DNA from: Sacculina carcini
Taxonomy: Eukaryota > Arthropoda > Thecostraca > Sacculinidae
Reading direction: 5' to 3'
DNA: 64,000 bases
NCBI GenBank assembly: GCA_916048095.2
Contig: OU696578.1
Location: 198,501-262,500, forward strand
Below the pieces are notes generated by a model. It saw only the letters and a list, made by a program, of their open reading frames with translations, was not told the DNA's origin and ran no database searches. Positions within the stretch are counted from its first letter, which is position 1. Every line of letters begins with the position of its first letter. Below, piece by piece: positions 1 to 13,333 of the stretch. Both the position numbers and the translations under genes were made by a program.

Positions 1-338
1 GGGCACACTTAGGTAACACTTAGGGCAAACTTAGGTAACACTTAGGGCACACTTAGGTAACACTTAGGGCACACTTAGGTAACACTTAGGTAACACTTAG
101 GGCACACTTAGGTAACACTTAGGTAACACTTAGGGCACACTTAGGTAACACTTAGGGCACACGTAGGTAACACTTAGGGCACACTTAGGTAACACTTAGG
201 GCACACTTAGGTAACACTTAGGGCACACTTAGGTAACACTTAGGTAACACTTAGGGCACACTGAGGTAACACTTAGGGCACACTTAGGTAACACTTAGGG
301 CACACTTAGGTAACACTTAGGTAACACTTAGGGCACAC
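1..338. repeat. HOR block 0 (partial, left edge)
   Basis: End of a block whose K cassette lies left of the window. It carries TTAGGGCAAAC at 20, GTAGG at 163 and TGAGG at 262, the order seen before K in the 506- and 594-bp blocks. From about 97 onward it matches 44.08 kb onward. Confidence 0.9.
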
Positions 339-1730
339 TTGGGTAACACCTAGGGCACACTTAGGGCTCACTTAGGTAACACTTAGGGCACAATGAGGTA
401 ACACTTAGGGCACACTTAGGTAACACTTAGGGCACACTTAGGTAACACTTAGGGCACACTTAGGTAACACTTATGGCACACTTAGGTAACACTTAGGGCA
501 CACTTAGGTAACACTTAGGGCACACTTAGGGCACACTTAGGTAACACTTATGGCACACTTAGGGCACACTTAGGTAACACTTAGGGCACACTTAGGTAAC
601 ACTTAGGGCACACTTAGGTAACACTTAGGTAACACTTGGGTAACGCTTAGGTAACACTTAGGTAACACTTAGGTAACACTTAGGTAACACTTAGGTAACA
701 CAAAAGGGTACACTTAGGTACCACTTAGGGCACACTTAGGTAACACTTAGGGCACACTTAGGCAACACTTAGGGCATACTTAGGTAACACTTAGGGCACA
801 CTTAGGTAACACTTAGGGCACACTTAGGTAACACTTAGGGCACACTTAGGTAACACTTAGGGCACACTTAGGTAACACTTAGGTAACACTTAGGTAACAC
901 TTAGGTAACACTTAGGTAACACTTAGGGTACACTTAGGTAACACTTAGGGCACACTTAGGTAACACTTAGGGCACACTTAGGTAACACTTAGGGCATACT
1001 TAGGTAACACTTAGGGCACACTTAGGTAACACTTAGGGCACACTTAGGTAACACTTAGGGCACACTTACGTAACACTTAGGTAACACTTAGGTAACACTT
1101 AGGTAACACTTAGGGCACACTTAGGTAACACTTAGGTAACACTTAGGTAACACTTAGGTAACACTTAGGTAACACTTAGGTAACACTTAGGTAACACTTA
1201 GGTAACACTTAGGGTACACTTAGGTAACACTTAGGGCACCCTTAGGTAACACTTAGGGCACACTTAGGTAACACTTGGGGCACACTTAGGTAACACTTAG
1301 GGCATACTTAGGTAACACTTAGGGCACACTTAGGTAACACTTAGGGCACACTTAGGGCACACTTAGGTAACACTTAGGGCACACGTAGGTAACACTTAGG
1401 GCACACGTAGGTAACACTTAGGGCACACTTAGGTAACACTTAGGGCACACTTAGGTAACACTTAGGTAACACTTAGGGCACACTTAGGTAACACTTAGGG
1501 CACACTTAGGTAACACTTAGGGCACACTTAGGTAACACTTAGAGCACACTTAGGTAACACTTAGGGCACACTTAGGTAACACTTAGGTAACACTTAGGGC
1601 ACACTTAGGTAACACTTAGGTAACACTTAGGTAACACTTAGGTAACACTTAGGTAACACTTAGGTAACACTTAGGTAACACTTAGGGTACACTTAGGTAA
1701 CACTTAGGTAACACTTAGGTAACACTTAGG
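97..1730. repeat. Long-range duplicate of 44077-45710
   Basis: Read row by row at an offset of 43,980 bp, the two stretches agree, with one mismatch seen: base 177 is G and 44157 is A. Identity ends at 1731, where a c monomer interrupts the a-run after three a monomers instead of six. Confidence 0.9.
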
Positions 1731-3111
1731 GTACACTTAGGTAACACTTAGGGCACACTTAGGTAACACTTAGGGCACACTTAGGTAACACTTAGGGCAC
1801 ACTTAGGGCACACTTAGGTAACACTTAGGGCACACTTAGGGCACACTTAGGTAACACTTAGGGCACACTGAGGTAACACTTAGGGCACACTTAGGTAACA
1901 CTTAGGGCACACTTAGGTAACACTTAGGTAACACTTAGGTAACACTTAGGTAACACTTAGGTAACACTTAGGTAACACTTAGGGTACACTTAGGTAACAC
2001 TTAGGTAACACTTAGGTAACACTTAGGTAACACTTAGGTAACACTTAGGGCACACTTAGGTAACACTTAGGGCACACTTAGGCAACACTTAGGGCATACT
2101 TAGGTAACACTTAGGGCACACTTAGGTAACACTTAGGGCACACTTAGGTAACACTTAGGGCACACTTAGGTAACACTTAGGGCACACTTAGGTAACACTT
2201 AGGTAACACTTAGGTAACACTTAGGTAACACTTAGGGTACACTTAGGTAACACTTAGGGCACACTTAGGTAACACTTAGGGCACACTTAGGTAACACTTA
2301 GGGCACACGTAGGTAACACTTAGGGCACACGTAGGTAACACTTAGGGCACACTTAGGTAACACTTAGGGCACACTTAGGTAACACTTAGGTAACACTTAG
2401 GGCACACGTAGGTAACACTTAGGGCACACTTAGGTAACACTTAGGGCACACTTAGGTAACACTTAGGTAACACTTAGGGCACACTTAGGTAACACTTAGG
2501 GCACACTTAGGTAACACTTAGGGCACACTTAGGTAACACTTAGGGCACACTTAGGTAACACTTAGGGCACACTTAGGTAACACTTAGGGCACACTTAGGT
2601 AACACTTAGGTAACACTTAGGTAACACTTAGGTAACACTTAGGTAACACTTAGGTAACACTTAGGGTACACTTAGGTAACACTTAGGTAACACTTAGGTA
2701 ACACTTAGGTAACACTTAGGTAACACTTAGGTAACACTTAGGGTACACTTAGGTAACACTTAGGGCACACTTAGGTAACACTTAGGGCACACTTAGGGCA
2801 CACTTAGGTAACACTTAGGTAACACTTAGGTAACACTTAGGTAACACTTAGGGTACACTTAGGTAACACTTAGGGCACACTTAGGTAACACTTAGGTAAC
2901 ACTTAGGTAACACTTAGGTAACACTTGGGGTACACTTAGGTAACACTTAGGTAACACTTAGGTAACACTTAGGTAACACTTAGGTAACACTTAGGTAACA
3001 CTTAGGTAACACTTAGGTAACACTTAGGTAACACTTAGGTAACACTTAGGGCACACTTAGGTAACACTTAGGGCACACTTAGGTAACACTTAGGTAACAC
3101 TTAGGGCACAC
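339..3111. repeat. HOR block 1, 2773 bp, composite
   Basis: Starts with a canonical K cassette. The first part follows the 1783-bp block order: TTATGG 471 and 548, TTGGGTAACGC 636, 12-mer 702, TTACG 1066, TTAGGGCACCC 1231, TTGGGG 1275, GTAGG 1385 and 1407, TTAGAG 1539, c at 1682 and 1726, TGAGG 1869. With no K in between it passes into the order of the 1496-bp block: TTAGGCAACAC 2078, GTAGG 2309, 2331 and 2408, then TTGGGGTACAC 2925 and a run of ten a monomers. This looks like a fusion of two block types with loss of the K between them. Confidence 0.85.
702..713 (+). repeat. 12-mer register-shift monomer 1
   Basis: AAAAGGGTACAC, preceded by TTGGGTAACGC and five a, followed by TTAGGTACCAC. 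Moves the TTAGG phase from 9 to 10 (mod 11). Confidence 0.98.
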
Positions 3112-4354
3112 TTGGGTAACACCTAGGGCACACTTAGGGCTCACTTAGGTAACACTTAGGGCACAATGAGGTAACACTTAGGGCACACTTAGGTAACACT
3201 TAGGGCACACTTAGGTAACACTTAGGGCACACTTAGGTAACACTTAGGGCACACTTAGGTAACACTTAGGGCACACTTAGGTAACACTTAGGGCAAACTT
3301 AGGTAACACTTAGGGCACACTTAGGTAACACTTAGGGCACACTTAGGTAACACTTAGGGCACACTTAGGTAACACTTAGGGCACACTTAGGTAACACTTA
3401 GGTAACACTTAGGGCACACTTAGGTAACACTTAGGGCACACGTAGGTAACACTTAGGGCACACTTAGGTAACACTTAGGGCACACTTAGGTAACACTTAG
3501 GGCACACTTAGGTAACACTTAGGTAACACTTAGGGCACACTGAGGTAACACTTAGGGCACACTTAGGTAACACTTAGGGCACACTTAGGTAACACTTAGG
3601 TAACACTTAGGGCACACGTAGGTAACACTTAGGGCACACTTAGGTAACACTTAGGGCACACTTAGGTAACACTTAGGTAACACTTAGGGCACACTTAGGT
3701 AACACTTAGGGCACACTTAGGTAACACTTAGGGCACACTTAGGTAACACTTAGGGCACACTTAGGGCACACTTAGGTAACACTTAGGGCACACTTAGGTA
3801 ACACTTAGGTAACACTTAGGTAACACTTAGGTAACACTTAGGTAACACTTAGGTAACACTTAGGGTACACTTAGGTAACACTTAGGTAACACTTAGGTAA
3901 CACTTAGGTAACACTTAGGTAACACTTAGGTAACACTTAGGGTACACTTAGGGTACACTTAGGTAACACTTAGGGCACACTTAGGTAACACTTAGGGCAC
4001 ACTTAGGTAACACTTAGGGCATACTTAGGTAACACTTAGGGCACACTTAGGTAACACTTAGGGCACACTTAGGGCACACTTAGGTAACACTTAGGGCACA
4101 CTTAGGTAACACTTAGGGCACACGTAGGTAACACTTAGGGCACACTTAGGTAACACTTAGGGCACACTTAGGTAACACTTTGGGCACACTTAGGTAACAC
4201 TTAGGTAACACTTAGGGCACACTTAGGTAACACTTAGGGCACACTTAGGGCACACTTAGGTAACACTTAGGGCACACTGAGGTAACACTTAGGGCACACT
4301 TAGGTAACACTTAGGGCACACTTAGGTAACACTTAGGTAACACTTAGGGCACAC
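3112..4354. repeat. HOR block 2, 1243 bp
   Basis: Canonical K, then TTAGGGCAAAC 3288, GTAGG 3442, TGAGG 3541, a further GTAGG 3618, a-runs with c, TTAGGGCATAC 4014, GTAGG 4124, TTTGGG 4179 and TGAGG 4278. No 12-mer. It resembles the 1265-bp blocks at 8096 and 20793 but is two monomers shorter. Confidence 0.85.
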
Positions 4355-4948
4355 TTGGGTAACACCTAGGGCACACTTAGGGCTCACTTAGGTAACACTT
4401 AGGGCACAATGAGGTAACACTTAGGGCACACTTAGGTAACACTTAGGGCACACTTAGGTAACACTTAGGGCACACTTAGGTAACACTTAGGGCACACTTA
4501 GGTAACACTTAGGGCACACTTAGGTAACACTTAGGGCAAACTTAGGTAACACTTAGGGCACACTTAGGTAACACTTAGGGCACACTTAGGTAACACTTAG
4601 GGCACACTTAGGTAACACTTAGGGCACACTTAGGTAACACTTAGGGCACACTTAGGTAACACTTAGGGCATACTTAGGTAACACTTAGGGCACACTTAGG
4701 TAACACTTAGGGCACACTTAGGGCACACTTAGGTAACACTTAGGGCACACTTAGGTAACACTTAGGGCACACGTAGGTAACACTTAGGGCACACTTAGGT
4801 AACACTTAGGGCACACTTAGGTAACACTTAGGGCACACTTAGGTAACACTTAGGTAACACTTAGGGCACACTGAGGTAACACTTAGGGCACACTTAGGTA
4901 ACACTTAGGGCACACTTAGGTAACACTTAGGTAACACTTAGGGCACAC
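4355..4948. repeat. HOR block 3, 594-bp type (54 monomers)
   Basis: First of seven 594-bp blocks. Order: K, TTAGGGCAAAC 4531, TTAGGGCATAC 4663, a b-b pair, GTAGG 4773, TGAGG 4872, then the next K. It is almost entirely a/b dimer texture, with no a-run longer than two. Confidence 0.9.
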
Positions 4949-6599
4949 TTGGGTAACACCTAGGGCACACTTAGGGCTCACTTAGGTAACACTTAGGGCA
5001 CAATGAGGTAACACTTAGGGCACACTTAGGTAACACTTAGGGCACACTTAGGTAACACTTAGGGCACACTTAGGTAACACTTATGGCACACTTAGGTAAC
5101 ACTTAGGTAACACAAAAGGGTACACTTAGGTACCACTTAGGGCACACTTAGGTAACACTTAGGGCACACTTAGGCAACACTTAGGGCATACTTAGGTAAC
5201 ACTTAGGGCACACTTAGGTAACACTTAGGGCACACTTAGGTAACACTTAGGGCACACTTAGGTAACACTTAGGGCACACTTAGGTAACACTTAGGTAACA
5301 CTTAGGTAACACTTAGGTAACACTTAGGTAACACTTAGGGTACACTTAGGTAACACTTAGGGCACACTTAGGTAACACTTAGGGCACACTTAGGTAACAC
5401 TTAGGGCATACTTAGGTAACACTTAGGGCACACTTAGGTAACACTTAGGGCACACTTAGGTAACACTTAGGGCACACTTACGTAACACTTAGGTAACACT
5501 TAGGTAACACTTAGGTAACACTTAGGGCACACTTAGGTAACACTTAGGTAACACTTAGGTAACACTTAGGTAACACTTAGGTAACACTTAGGTAACACTT
5601 AGGTAACACTTAGGTAACACTTAGGGTACACTTAGGTAACACTTAGGGCACCCTTAGGTAACACTTGGGGCACACTTAGGTAACACTTAGGGCATACTTA
5701 GGTAACACTTAGGGCACACTTAGGTAACACTTAGGGCACACTTAGGGCACACTTAGGTAACACTTAGGGCACACGTAGGTAACACTTAGGGCACACTTAG
5801 GTAACACTTAGGGCACACTTAGGGCACACTTAGGTAACACTTAGGGCACACGTAGGTAACACTTAGGGCACACGTAGGTAACACTTAGGGCACACTTAGG
5901 TAACACTTAGGGCACACTTAGGTAACACTTAGGTAACACTTAGGGCACACTTAGGTAACACTTAGGGCACACTTAGGTAACACTTAGGGCACACTTAGGT
6001 AACACTTAGAGCACACTTAGGTAACACTTAGGGCACACTTAGGTAACACTTAGGTAACACTTAGGGAACACTTAGGTAACACTTAGGTAACACTTAGGTA
6101 ACACTTAGGTAACACTTAGGTAACACTTAGGTAACACTTAGGTAACACTTAGGTAACACTTAGGGTACACTTAGGTAACACTTAGGTAACACTTAGGTAA
6201 CACTTAGGTAACACTTAGGTAACACTTAGGTAACACTTAGGGTACACTTAGGTAACACTTAGGGCACACTTAGGTAACACTTAGGGCACACTTAGGTAAC
6301 ACTTAGGGCACACTTAGGGCACACTTAGGTAACACTTAGGGCACACTTAGGTAACACTTAGGGCACACGTAGGTAACACTTAGGGCACACTTAGGTAACA
6401 CTTAGGGCACACTTAGGTAACACTTTGGGCACACTTAGGTAACACTTAGGTAACACTTAGGGCACACTTAGGTAACACTTAGGGCACACTTAGGGCACAC
6501 TTAGGTAACACTTAGGGCACACTGAGGTAACACTTAGGGCACACTTAGGTAACACTTAGGGCACACTTAGGTAACACTTAGGTAACACTTAGGGCACAC
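4949..6599. repeat. HOR block 4, 1651 bp, with internal deletion
   Basis: Follows the 1783-bp order, but TTATGG at 5081 is followed by only two a monomers before the 12-mer at 5114. The usual TGAGG and TTGGGTAACGC stretch, 198 bp (18 monomers), is missing. A further a/b dimer is missing between TTAGGGCACCC (5643) and TTGGGG. TTAGGGAACAC is at 6061 and the following a-run is eight instead of seven monomers. TTTGGG is at 6424. Confidence 0.85.
5114..5125 (+). repeat. 12-mer monomer 2, chimeric context
   Basis: Preceded by TTATGG and only two a, not TTGGGTAACGC and five a. Marks the 198-bp deletion junction. Confidence 0.98.
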
Positions 6600-8095
6600 T
6601 TGGGTAACACCTAGGGCACACTTAGGGCTCACTTAGGTAACACTTAGGGCACAATGAGGTAACACTTAGGGCACACTTAGGTAACACTTAGGGCACACTT
6701 AGGTAACACTTAGGGCACACTTAGGTAACACTTAGGGCACACTTAGGTAACACTTAGGGCACACTTAGGTAACACTTAGGGCAAACTTAGGTAACACTTA
6801 GGGCACACTTAGGTAACACTTAGGGCACACTTAGGTAACACTTAGGGCACACTTAGGTAACACTTAGGGCACACTTAGGTAACACTTAGGGCACACTTAG
6901 GTAACACTTAGGTAACACTTAGGTAACACTTAGGTAACACTTAGGTAACACTTAGGTAACACTTAGGGTACACTTAGGTAACACTTAGGTAACACTTAGG
7001 TAACACTTAGGTAACACTTAGGTAACACTTAGGGCACACTTAGGTAACACTTAGGGCACACTTAGGCAACACTTAGGGCATACTTAGGTAACACTTAGGG
7101 CACACTTAGGTAACACTTAGGGCACACTTAGGTAACACTTAGGGCACACTTAGGTAACACTTAGGGCACACTTAGGTAACACTTAGGTAACACTTAGGTA
7201 ACACTTAGGTAACACTTAGGGTACACTTAGGTAACACTTAGGGCACACTTAGGTAACACTTAGGGCACACTTAGGTAACACTTAGGGCACACGTAGGTAA
7301 CACTTAGGGCACACGTAGGTAACACTTAGGGCACACTTAGGTAACACTTAGGGCACACTTAGGTAACACTTAGGTAACACTTAGGGCACACGTAGGTAAC
7401 ACTTAGGGCACACTTAGGTAACACTTAGGGCACACTTAGGTAACACTTAGGTAACACTTAGGGCACACTTAGGTAACACTTAGGGCACACTTAGGTAACA
7501 CTTAGGGCACACTTAGGTAACACTTAGGGCACACTTAGGTAACACTTAGGGCACACTTAGGTAACACTTAGGGCACACTTAGGTAACACTTAGGTAACAC
7601 TTAGGTAACACTTAGGTAACACTTAGGTAACACTTAGGTAACACTTAGGGTACACTTAGGTAACACTTAGGTAACACTTAGGTAACACTTAGGTAACACT
7701 TAGGTAACACTTAGGTAACACTTAGGGTACACTTAGGTAACACTTAGGGCACACTTAGGTAACACTTAGGGCACACTTAGGGCACACTTAGGTAACACTT
7801 AGGTAACACTTAGGTAACACTTAGGTAACACTTAGGGTACACTTAGGTAACACTTAGGGCACACTTAGGTAACACTTAGGTAACACTTAGGTAACACTTA
7901 GGTAACACTTGGGGTACACTTAGGTAACACTTAGGTAACACTTAGGTAACACTTAGGTAACACTTAGGTAACACTTAGGTAACACTTAGGTAACACTTAG
8001 GTAACACTTAGGTAACACTTAGGTAACACTTAGGGCACACTTAGGTAACACTTAGGGCACACTTAGGTAACACTTAGGTAACACTTAGGGCACAC
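6600..8095. repeat. HOR block 5, 1496-bp type (136 monomers)
   Basis: First full block of this type. K, TTAGGGCAAAC 6776, a six-a run ending in c, TTAGGCAACAC 7062, TTAGGGCATAC, GTAGG 7293, 7315 and 7392, two further six-a runs each closed by c, TTGGGGTACAC 7909, then ten a monomers (7920-8029) before the K-proximal region. This is the block type richest in a-runs. Confidence 0.9.
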
Positions 8096-9360
8096 TTGGG
8101 TAACACCTAGGGCACACTTAGGGCTCACTTAGGTAACACTTAGGGCACAATGAGGTAACACTTAGGGCACACTTAGGTAACACTTAGGGCACACTTAGGT
8201 AACACTTAGGGCACACTTAGGTAACACTTAGGGCACACTTAGGTAACACTTAGGGCACACTTAGGTAACACTTAGGGCAAACTTAGGTAACACTTAGGGC
8301 ACACTTAGGTAACACTTAGGGCACACTTAGGTAACACTTAGGGCACACTTAGGTAACACTTAGGGCACACTTAGGTAACACTTAGGTAACACTTAGGGCA
8401 CACTTAGGTAACACTTAGGGCACACGTAGGTAACACTTAGGGCACACTTAGGTAACACTTAGGGCACACTTAGGTAACACTTAGGGCACACTTAGGTAAC
8501 ACTTAGGTAACACTTAGGGCACACTGAGGTAACACTTAGGGCACACTTAGGTAACACTTAGGGCACACTTAGGTAACACTTAGGTAACACTTAGGGCACA
8601 CGTAGGTAACACTTAGGGCACACTTAGGTAACACTTAGGGCACACTTAGGTAACACTTAGGTAACACTTAGGGCACACTTAGGTAACACTTAGGGCACAC
8701 TTAGGTAACACTTAGGGCACACTTAGGTAACACTTAGGGCACACTTAGGTAACACTTAGGGCACACTTAGGTAACACTTAGGGCACACTTAGGTAACACT
8801 TAGGTAACACTTAGGTAACACTTAGGTAACACTTAGGTAACACTTAGGTAACACTTAGGGTACACTTAGGTAACACTTAGGTAACACTTAGGTAACACTT
8901 AGGTAACACTTAGGTAACACTTAGGTAACACTTAGGGTACACTTAGGTAACACTTAGGGCACACTTAGGTAACACTTAGGGCACACTTAGGTAACACTTA
9001 GGGCATACTTAGGTAACACTTAGGGCACACTTAGGTAACACTTAGGGCACACTTAGGGCACACTTAGGTAACACTTAGGGCACACTTAGGTAACACTTAG
9101 GGCACACGTAGGTAACACTTAGGGCACACTTAGGTAACACTTAGGGCACACTTAGGTAACACTTTGGGCACACTTAGGTAACACTTTGGGCACACTTAGG
9201 TAACACTTAGGTAACACTTAGGGCACACTTAGGTAACACTTAGGGCACACTTAGGGCACACTTAGGTAACACTTAGGGCACACTGAGGTAACACTTAGGG
9301 CACACTTAGGTAACACTTAGGGCACACTTAGGTAACACTTAGGTAACACTTAGGGCACAC
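8096..9360. repeat. HOR block 6, 1265 bp (115 monomers)
   Basis: Canonical K, TTAGGGCAAAC, GTAGG, TGAGG, GTAGG, a-runs with c, TTAGGGCATAC, GTAGG, and two successive TTTGGG monomers around 9154 and 9176 where other blocks have one. The doubled TTTGGG is shared with 20793-22057, marking the two as copies. Confidence 0.88.
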
Positions 9361-9932
9361 TTGGGTAACACCTAGGGCACACTTAGGGCTCACTTAGGTA
9401 ACACTTAGGGCACAATGAGGTAACACTTAGGGCACACTTAGGTAACACTTAGGGCACACTTAGGTAACACTTAGGGCACACTTAGGTAACACTTAGGGCA
9501 CACTTAGGTAACACTTAGGGCACACTTAGGTAACACTTAGGGCAAACTTAGGTAACACTTAGGGCACACTTAGGTAACACTTAGGGCACACTTAGGTAAC
9601 ACTTAGGGCACACTTAGGTAACACTTAGGGCACACTTAGGTAACACTTAGGGCACACTTAGGTAACACTTAGGGCATACTTAGGTAACACTTAGGGCACA
9701 CTTAGGTAACACTTAGGGCACACTTAGGGCACACTTAGGTAACACTTAGGGCACACTTAGGTAACACTTAGGGCACACGTAGGTAACACTTAGGGCACAC
9801 TTAGGTAACACTTAGGGCACACTTAGGTAACACTTAGGGCACACTTAGGTAACACTTAGGTAACACTTAGGGCACACTGAGGTAACACTTAGGGCACACT
9901 TAGGTAACACTTAGGTAACACTTAGGGCACAC
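9361..9932. repeat. HOR block 7, 572 bp (52 monomers)
   Basis: Same landmark order as the 594-bp blocks (CAAAC, CATAC, b-b, GTAGG, TGAGG) but one 22-bp dimer shorter, the loss lying between TGAGG and the next K. The same shortened form occurs at 22058-22629. Confidence 0.88.
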
Positions 9933-10295
9933 TTGGGTAACACCTAGGGCACACTTAGGGCTCACTTAGGTAACACTTAGGGCACAATGAGGTAACACTT
10001 AGGGCACACTTAGGTAACACTTAGGGCACACTTAGGTAACACTTAGGGCACACTTAGGTAACACTTATGGCACACTTAGGTAACACTTAGGGCACACTTA
10101 GGTAACACTTAGGGCACACTTAGGGCACACTTAGGTAACACTTAGGGCACACTTAGGGCACACTTAGGTAACACTTAGGGCACACTGAGGTAACACTTAG
10201 GGCACACTTAGGTAACACTTAGGTAACACTTGGGTAACGCTTAGGTAACACTTAGGTAACACTTAGGTAACACTTAGGTAACACTTAGGTAACAC

Positions 10296-10307
10296 AAAAG
10301 GGTACAC
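10296..10307 (+). repeat. 12-mer monomer 3
   Basis: Standard context, TTGGGTAACGC at 10230. Confidence 0.98.
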
Positions 10308-11539
10308 TTAGGTACCACTTAGGGCACACTTAGGTAACACTTAGGGCACACTTAGGCAACACTTAGGGCATACTTAGGTAACACTTAGGGCACACTTAGG
10401 TAACACTTAGGGCACACTTAGGTAACACTTAGGGCACACTTAGGTAACACTTAGGGCACACTTAGGTAACACTTAGGTAACACTTAGGTAACACTTAGGT
10501 AACACTTAGGTAACACTTAGGGTACACTTAGGTAACACTTAGGGCACACTTAGGTAACACTTAGGGCACACTTAGGTAACACTTAGGGCATACTTAGGTA
10601 ACACTTAGGGCACACTTAGGTAACACTTAGGGCACACTTAGGTAACACTTAGGGCACACTTACGTAACACTTAGGTAACACTTAGGTAACACTTAGGTAA
10701 CACTTAGGGCACACTTAGGTAACACTTAGGTAACACTTAGGTAACACTTAGGTAACACTTAGGTAACACTTAGGTAACACTTAGGTAACACTTAGGTAAC
10801 ACTTAGGGTACACTTAGGTAACACTTAGGGCACCCTTAGGTAACACTTAGGGCACACTTAGGTAACACTTGGGGCACACTTAGGTAACACTTAGGGCATA
10901 CTTAGGTAACACTTAGGGCACACTTAGGTAACACTTAGGGCACACTTAGGGCACACTTAGGTAACACTTAGGGCACACGTAGGTAACACTTAGGGCACAC
11001 GTAGGTAACACTTAGGGCACACTTAGGTAACACTTAGGGCACACTTAGGTAACACTTAGGTAACACTTAGGGCACACTTAGGTAACACTTAGGGCACACT
11101 TAGGTAACACTTAGGGCACACTTAGGTAACACTTAGAGCACACTTAGGTAACACTTAGGGCACACTTAGGTAACACTTAGGTAACACTTAGGGAACACTT
11201 AGGTAACACTTAGGTAACACTTAGGTAACACTTAGGGCACACTTAGGTAACACTTAGGGCACACTTAGGTAACACTTAGGGCACACTTAGGGCACACTTA
11301 GGTAACACTTAGGGCACACTTAGGTAACACTTAGGGCACACTTAGGTAACACTTAGGGCACACTTAGGGCACACTTAGGTAACACTTAGGGCACACTTAG
11401 GGCACACTTAGGTAACACTTAGGGCACACTGAGGTAACACTTAGGGCACACTTAGGTAACACTTAGGTAACACTTGGGTAACGCTTAGGTAACACTTAGG
11501 TAACACTTAGGTAACACTTAGGTAACACTTAGGTAACAC

Positions 11540-11551
11540 AAAAGGGTACAC
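11540..11551 (+). repeat. 12-mer monomer 4
   Basis: Standard context, TTGGGTAACGC at 11474. Second 12-mer in one K-to-K block. Confidence 0.98.
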
Positions 11552-13025
11552 TTAGGTACCACTTAGGGCACACTTAGGTAACACTTAGGGCACACTTAGG
11601 CAACACTTAGGGCATACTTAGGTAACACTTAGGGCACACTTAGGTAACACTTAGGGCACACTTAGGTAACACTTAGGGCACACTTAGGTAACACTTAGGG
11701 CACACTTAGGTAACACTTAGGTAACACTTAGGTAACACTTAGGTAACACTTAGGTAACACTTAGGGTACACTTAGGTAACACTTAGGGCACACTTAGGTA
11801 ACACTTAGGGCACACTTAGGTAACACTTAGGGCATACTTAGGTAACACTTAGGGCACACTTAGGTAACACTTAGGGCACACTTAGGTAACACTTAGGGCA
11901 CACTTACGTAACACTTAGGTAACACTTAGGTAACACTTAGGTAACACTTAGGGCACACTTAGGTAACACTTAGGTAACACTTAGGTAACACTTAGGTAAC
12001 ACTTAGGTAACACTTAGGTAACACTTAGGTAACACTTAGGTAACACTTAGGGTACACTTAGGTAACACTTAGGGCACCCTTAGGTAACACTTAGGGCACA
12101 CTTAGGTAACACTTGGGGCACACTTAGGTAACACTTAGGGCATACTTAGGTAACACTTAGGGCACACTTAGGTAACACTTAGGGCACACTTAGGGCACAC
12201 TTAGGTAACACTTAGGGCACACGTAGGTAACACTTAGGGCACACGTAGGTAACACTTAGGGCACACTTAGGTAACACTTAGGGCACACTTAGGTAACACT
12301 TAGGTAACACTTAGGGCACACTTAGGTAACACTTAGGGCACACTTAGGTAACACTTAGGGCACACTTAGGTAACACTTAGGGCACACTTAGGTAACACTT
12401 AGAGCACACTTAGGTAACACTTAGGGCACACTTAGGTAACACTTAGGTAACACTTAGGGCACACTTAGGTAACACTTAGGTAACACTTAGGTAACACTTA
12501 GGTAACACTTAGGTAACACTTAGGTAACACTTAGGTAACACTTAGGGTACACTTAGGTAACACTTAGGGCACACTTAGGTAACACTTAGGGCACACGTAG
12601 GTAACACTTAGGGCACACGTAGGTAACACTTAGGGCACACTTAGGTAACACTTAGGGCACACTTAGGTAACACTTAGGTAACACTTAGGGCACACGTAGG
12701 TAACACTTAGGGCACACTTAGGTAACACTTAGGGCACACTTAGGTAACACTTAGGTAACACTTAGGGCACACTTAGGTAACACTTAGGGCACACTTAGGT
12801 AACACTTAGGGCACACTTAGGTAACACTTAGGGCACACTTAGGTAACACTTAGGGCACACTTAGGTAACACTTAGGGCACACTTAGGTAACACTTAGGTA
12901 ACACTTAGGTAACACTTAGGTAACACTTAGGTAACACTTAGGTAACACTTAGGTAACACTTAGGGCACACTTAGGTAACACTTAGGGCACACTTAGGTAA
13001 CACTTAGGTAACACTTAGGGCACAC

Positions 13026-13333
13026 TTGGGTAACACCTAGGGCACACTTAGGGCTCACTTAGGTAACACTTAGGGCACAATGAGGTAACACTTAGGGCAC
13101 ACTTAGGTAACACTTAGGGCACACTTAGGTAACACTTAGGGCACACTTAGGTAACACTTATGGCACACTTAGGTAACACTTAGGGCACACTTAGGTAACA
13201 CTTAGGGCACACTTAGGGCACACTTAGGTAACACTTAGGGCACACTTAGGTAACACTTAGGGCACACTTAGGTAACACTTAGGGCACACTTAGGGCACAC
13301 TTAGGTAACACTTAGGGCACACTTAGGGCACAC
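13026..13333. repeat. HOR block 9, 308-bp type (28 monomers)
   Basis: Shortest block and the first of five identical in length. K, TTATGG at 13158, several b-b pairs, then the next K directly. It looks like the start of a 1783-bp block joined straight to the next K. Confidence 0.9.

Larger units (their letters stand above)
6600..11233. repeat. 4.6-kb segment repeated at 19297-23930
   Basis: Offset 12,697 bp. Shared blocks of 1496, 1265 and 572 bp, 12-mers at 10296 and 22993, and doubled TTTGGG. Differences include K monomer 1 at 22058 and TTAGAG near 11133 against TTAGGG at 23830. Divergence begins at about 11234. Confidence 0.88.
9933..13025. repeat. HOR block 8, 3093 bp, two 12-mers
   Basis: Canonical K followed by the 1783-bp order (12-mer at 10296, TTAGGGAACAC near 11188). 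At about 11234 it switches to an a/b zone leading to a second TTGGGTAACGC at 11474 and a second 12-mer at 11540, with no K between. It ends in the GTAGG-rich series and a seven-a run at 12883-12959, one a longer than in its relative at 27.3 kb. Confidence 0.87.

Noticed and set aside
339..404. K cassette as an origin, promoter or integration site
   Set aside because: It differs from ordinary monomers at only a few bases, has no recognisable box or large dyad, and is better explained as a landmark of HOR amplification.
691..725. Insertion or mobile-element footprint at the AAAAGGG sites
   Set aside because: The change is one extra base and a few substitutions, with no target duplication or inverted ends. 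All 20 copies fit spread of one variant monomer.
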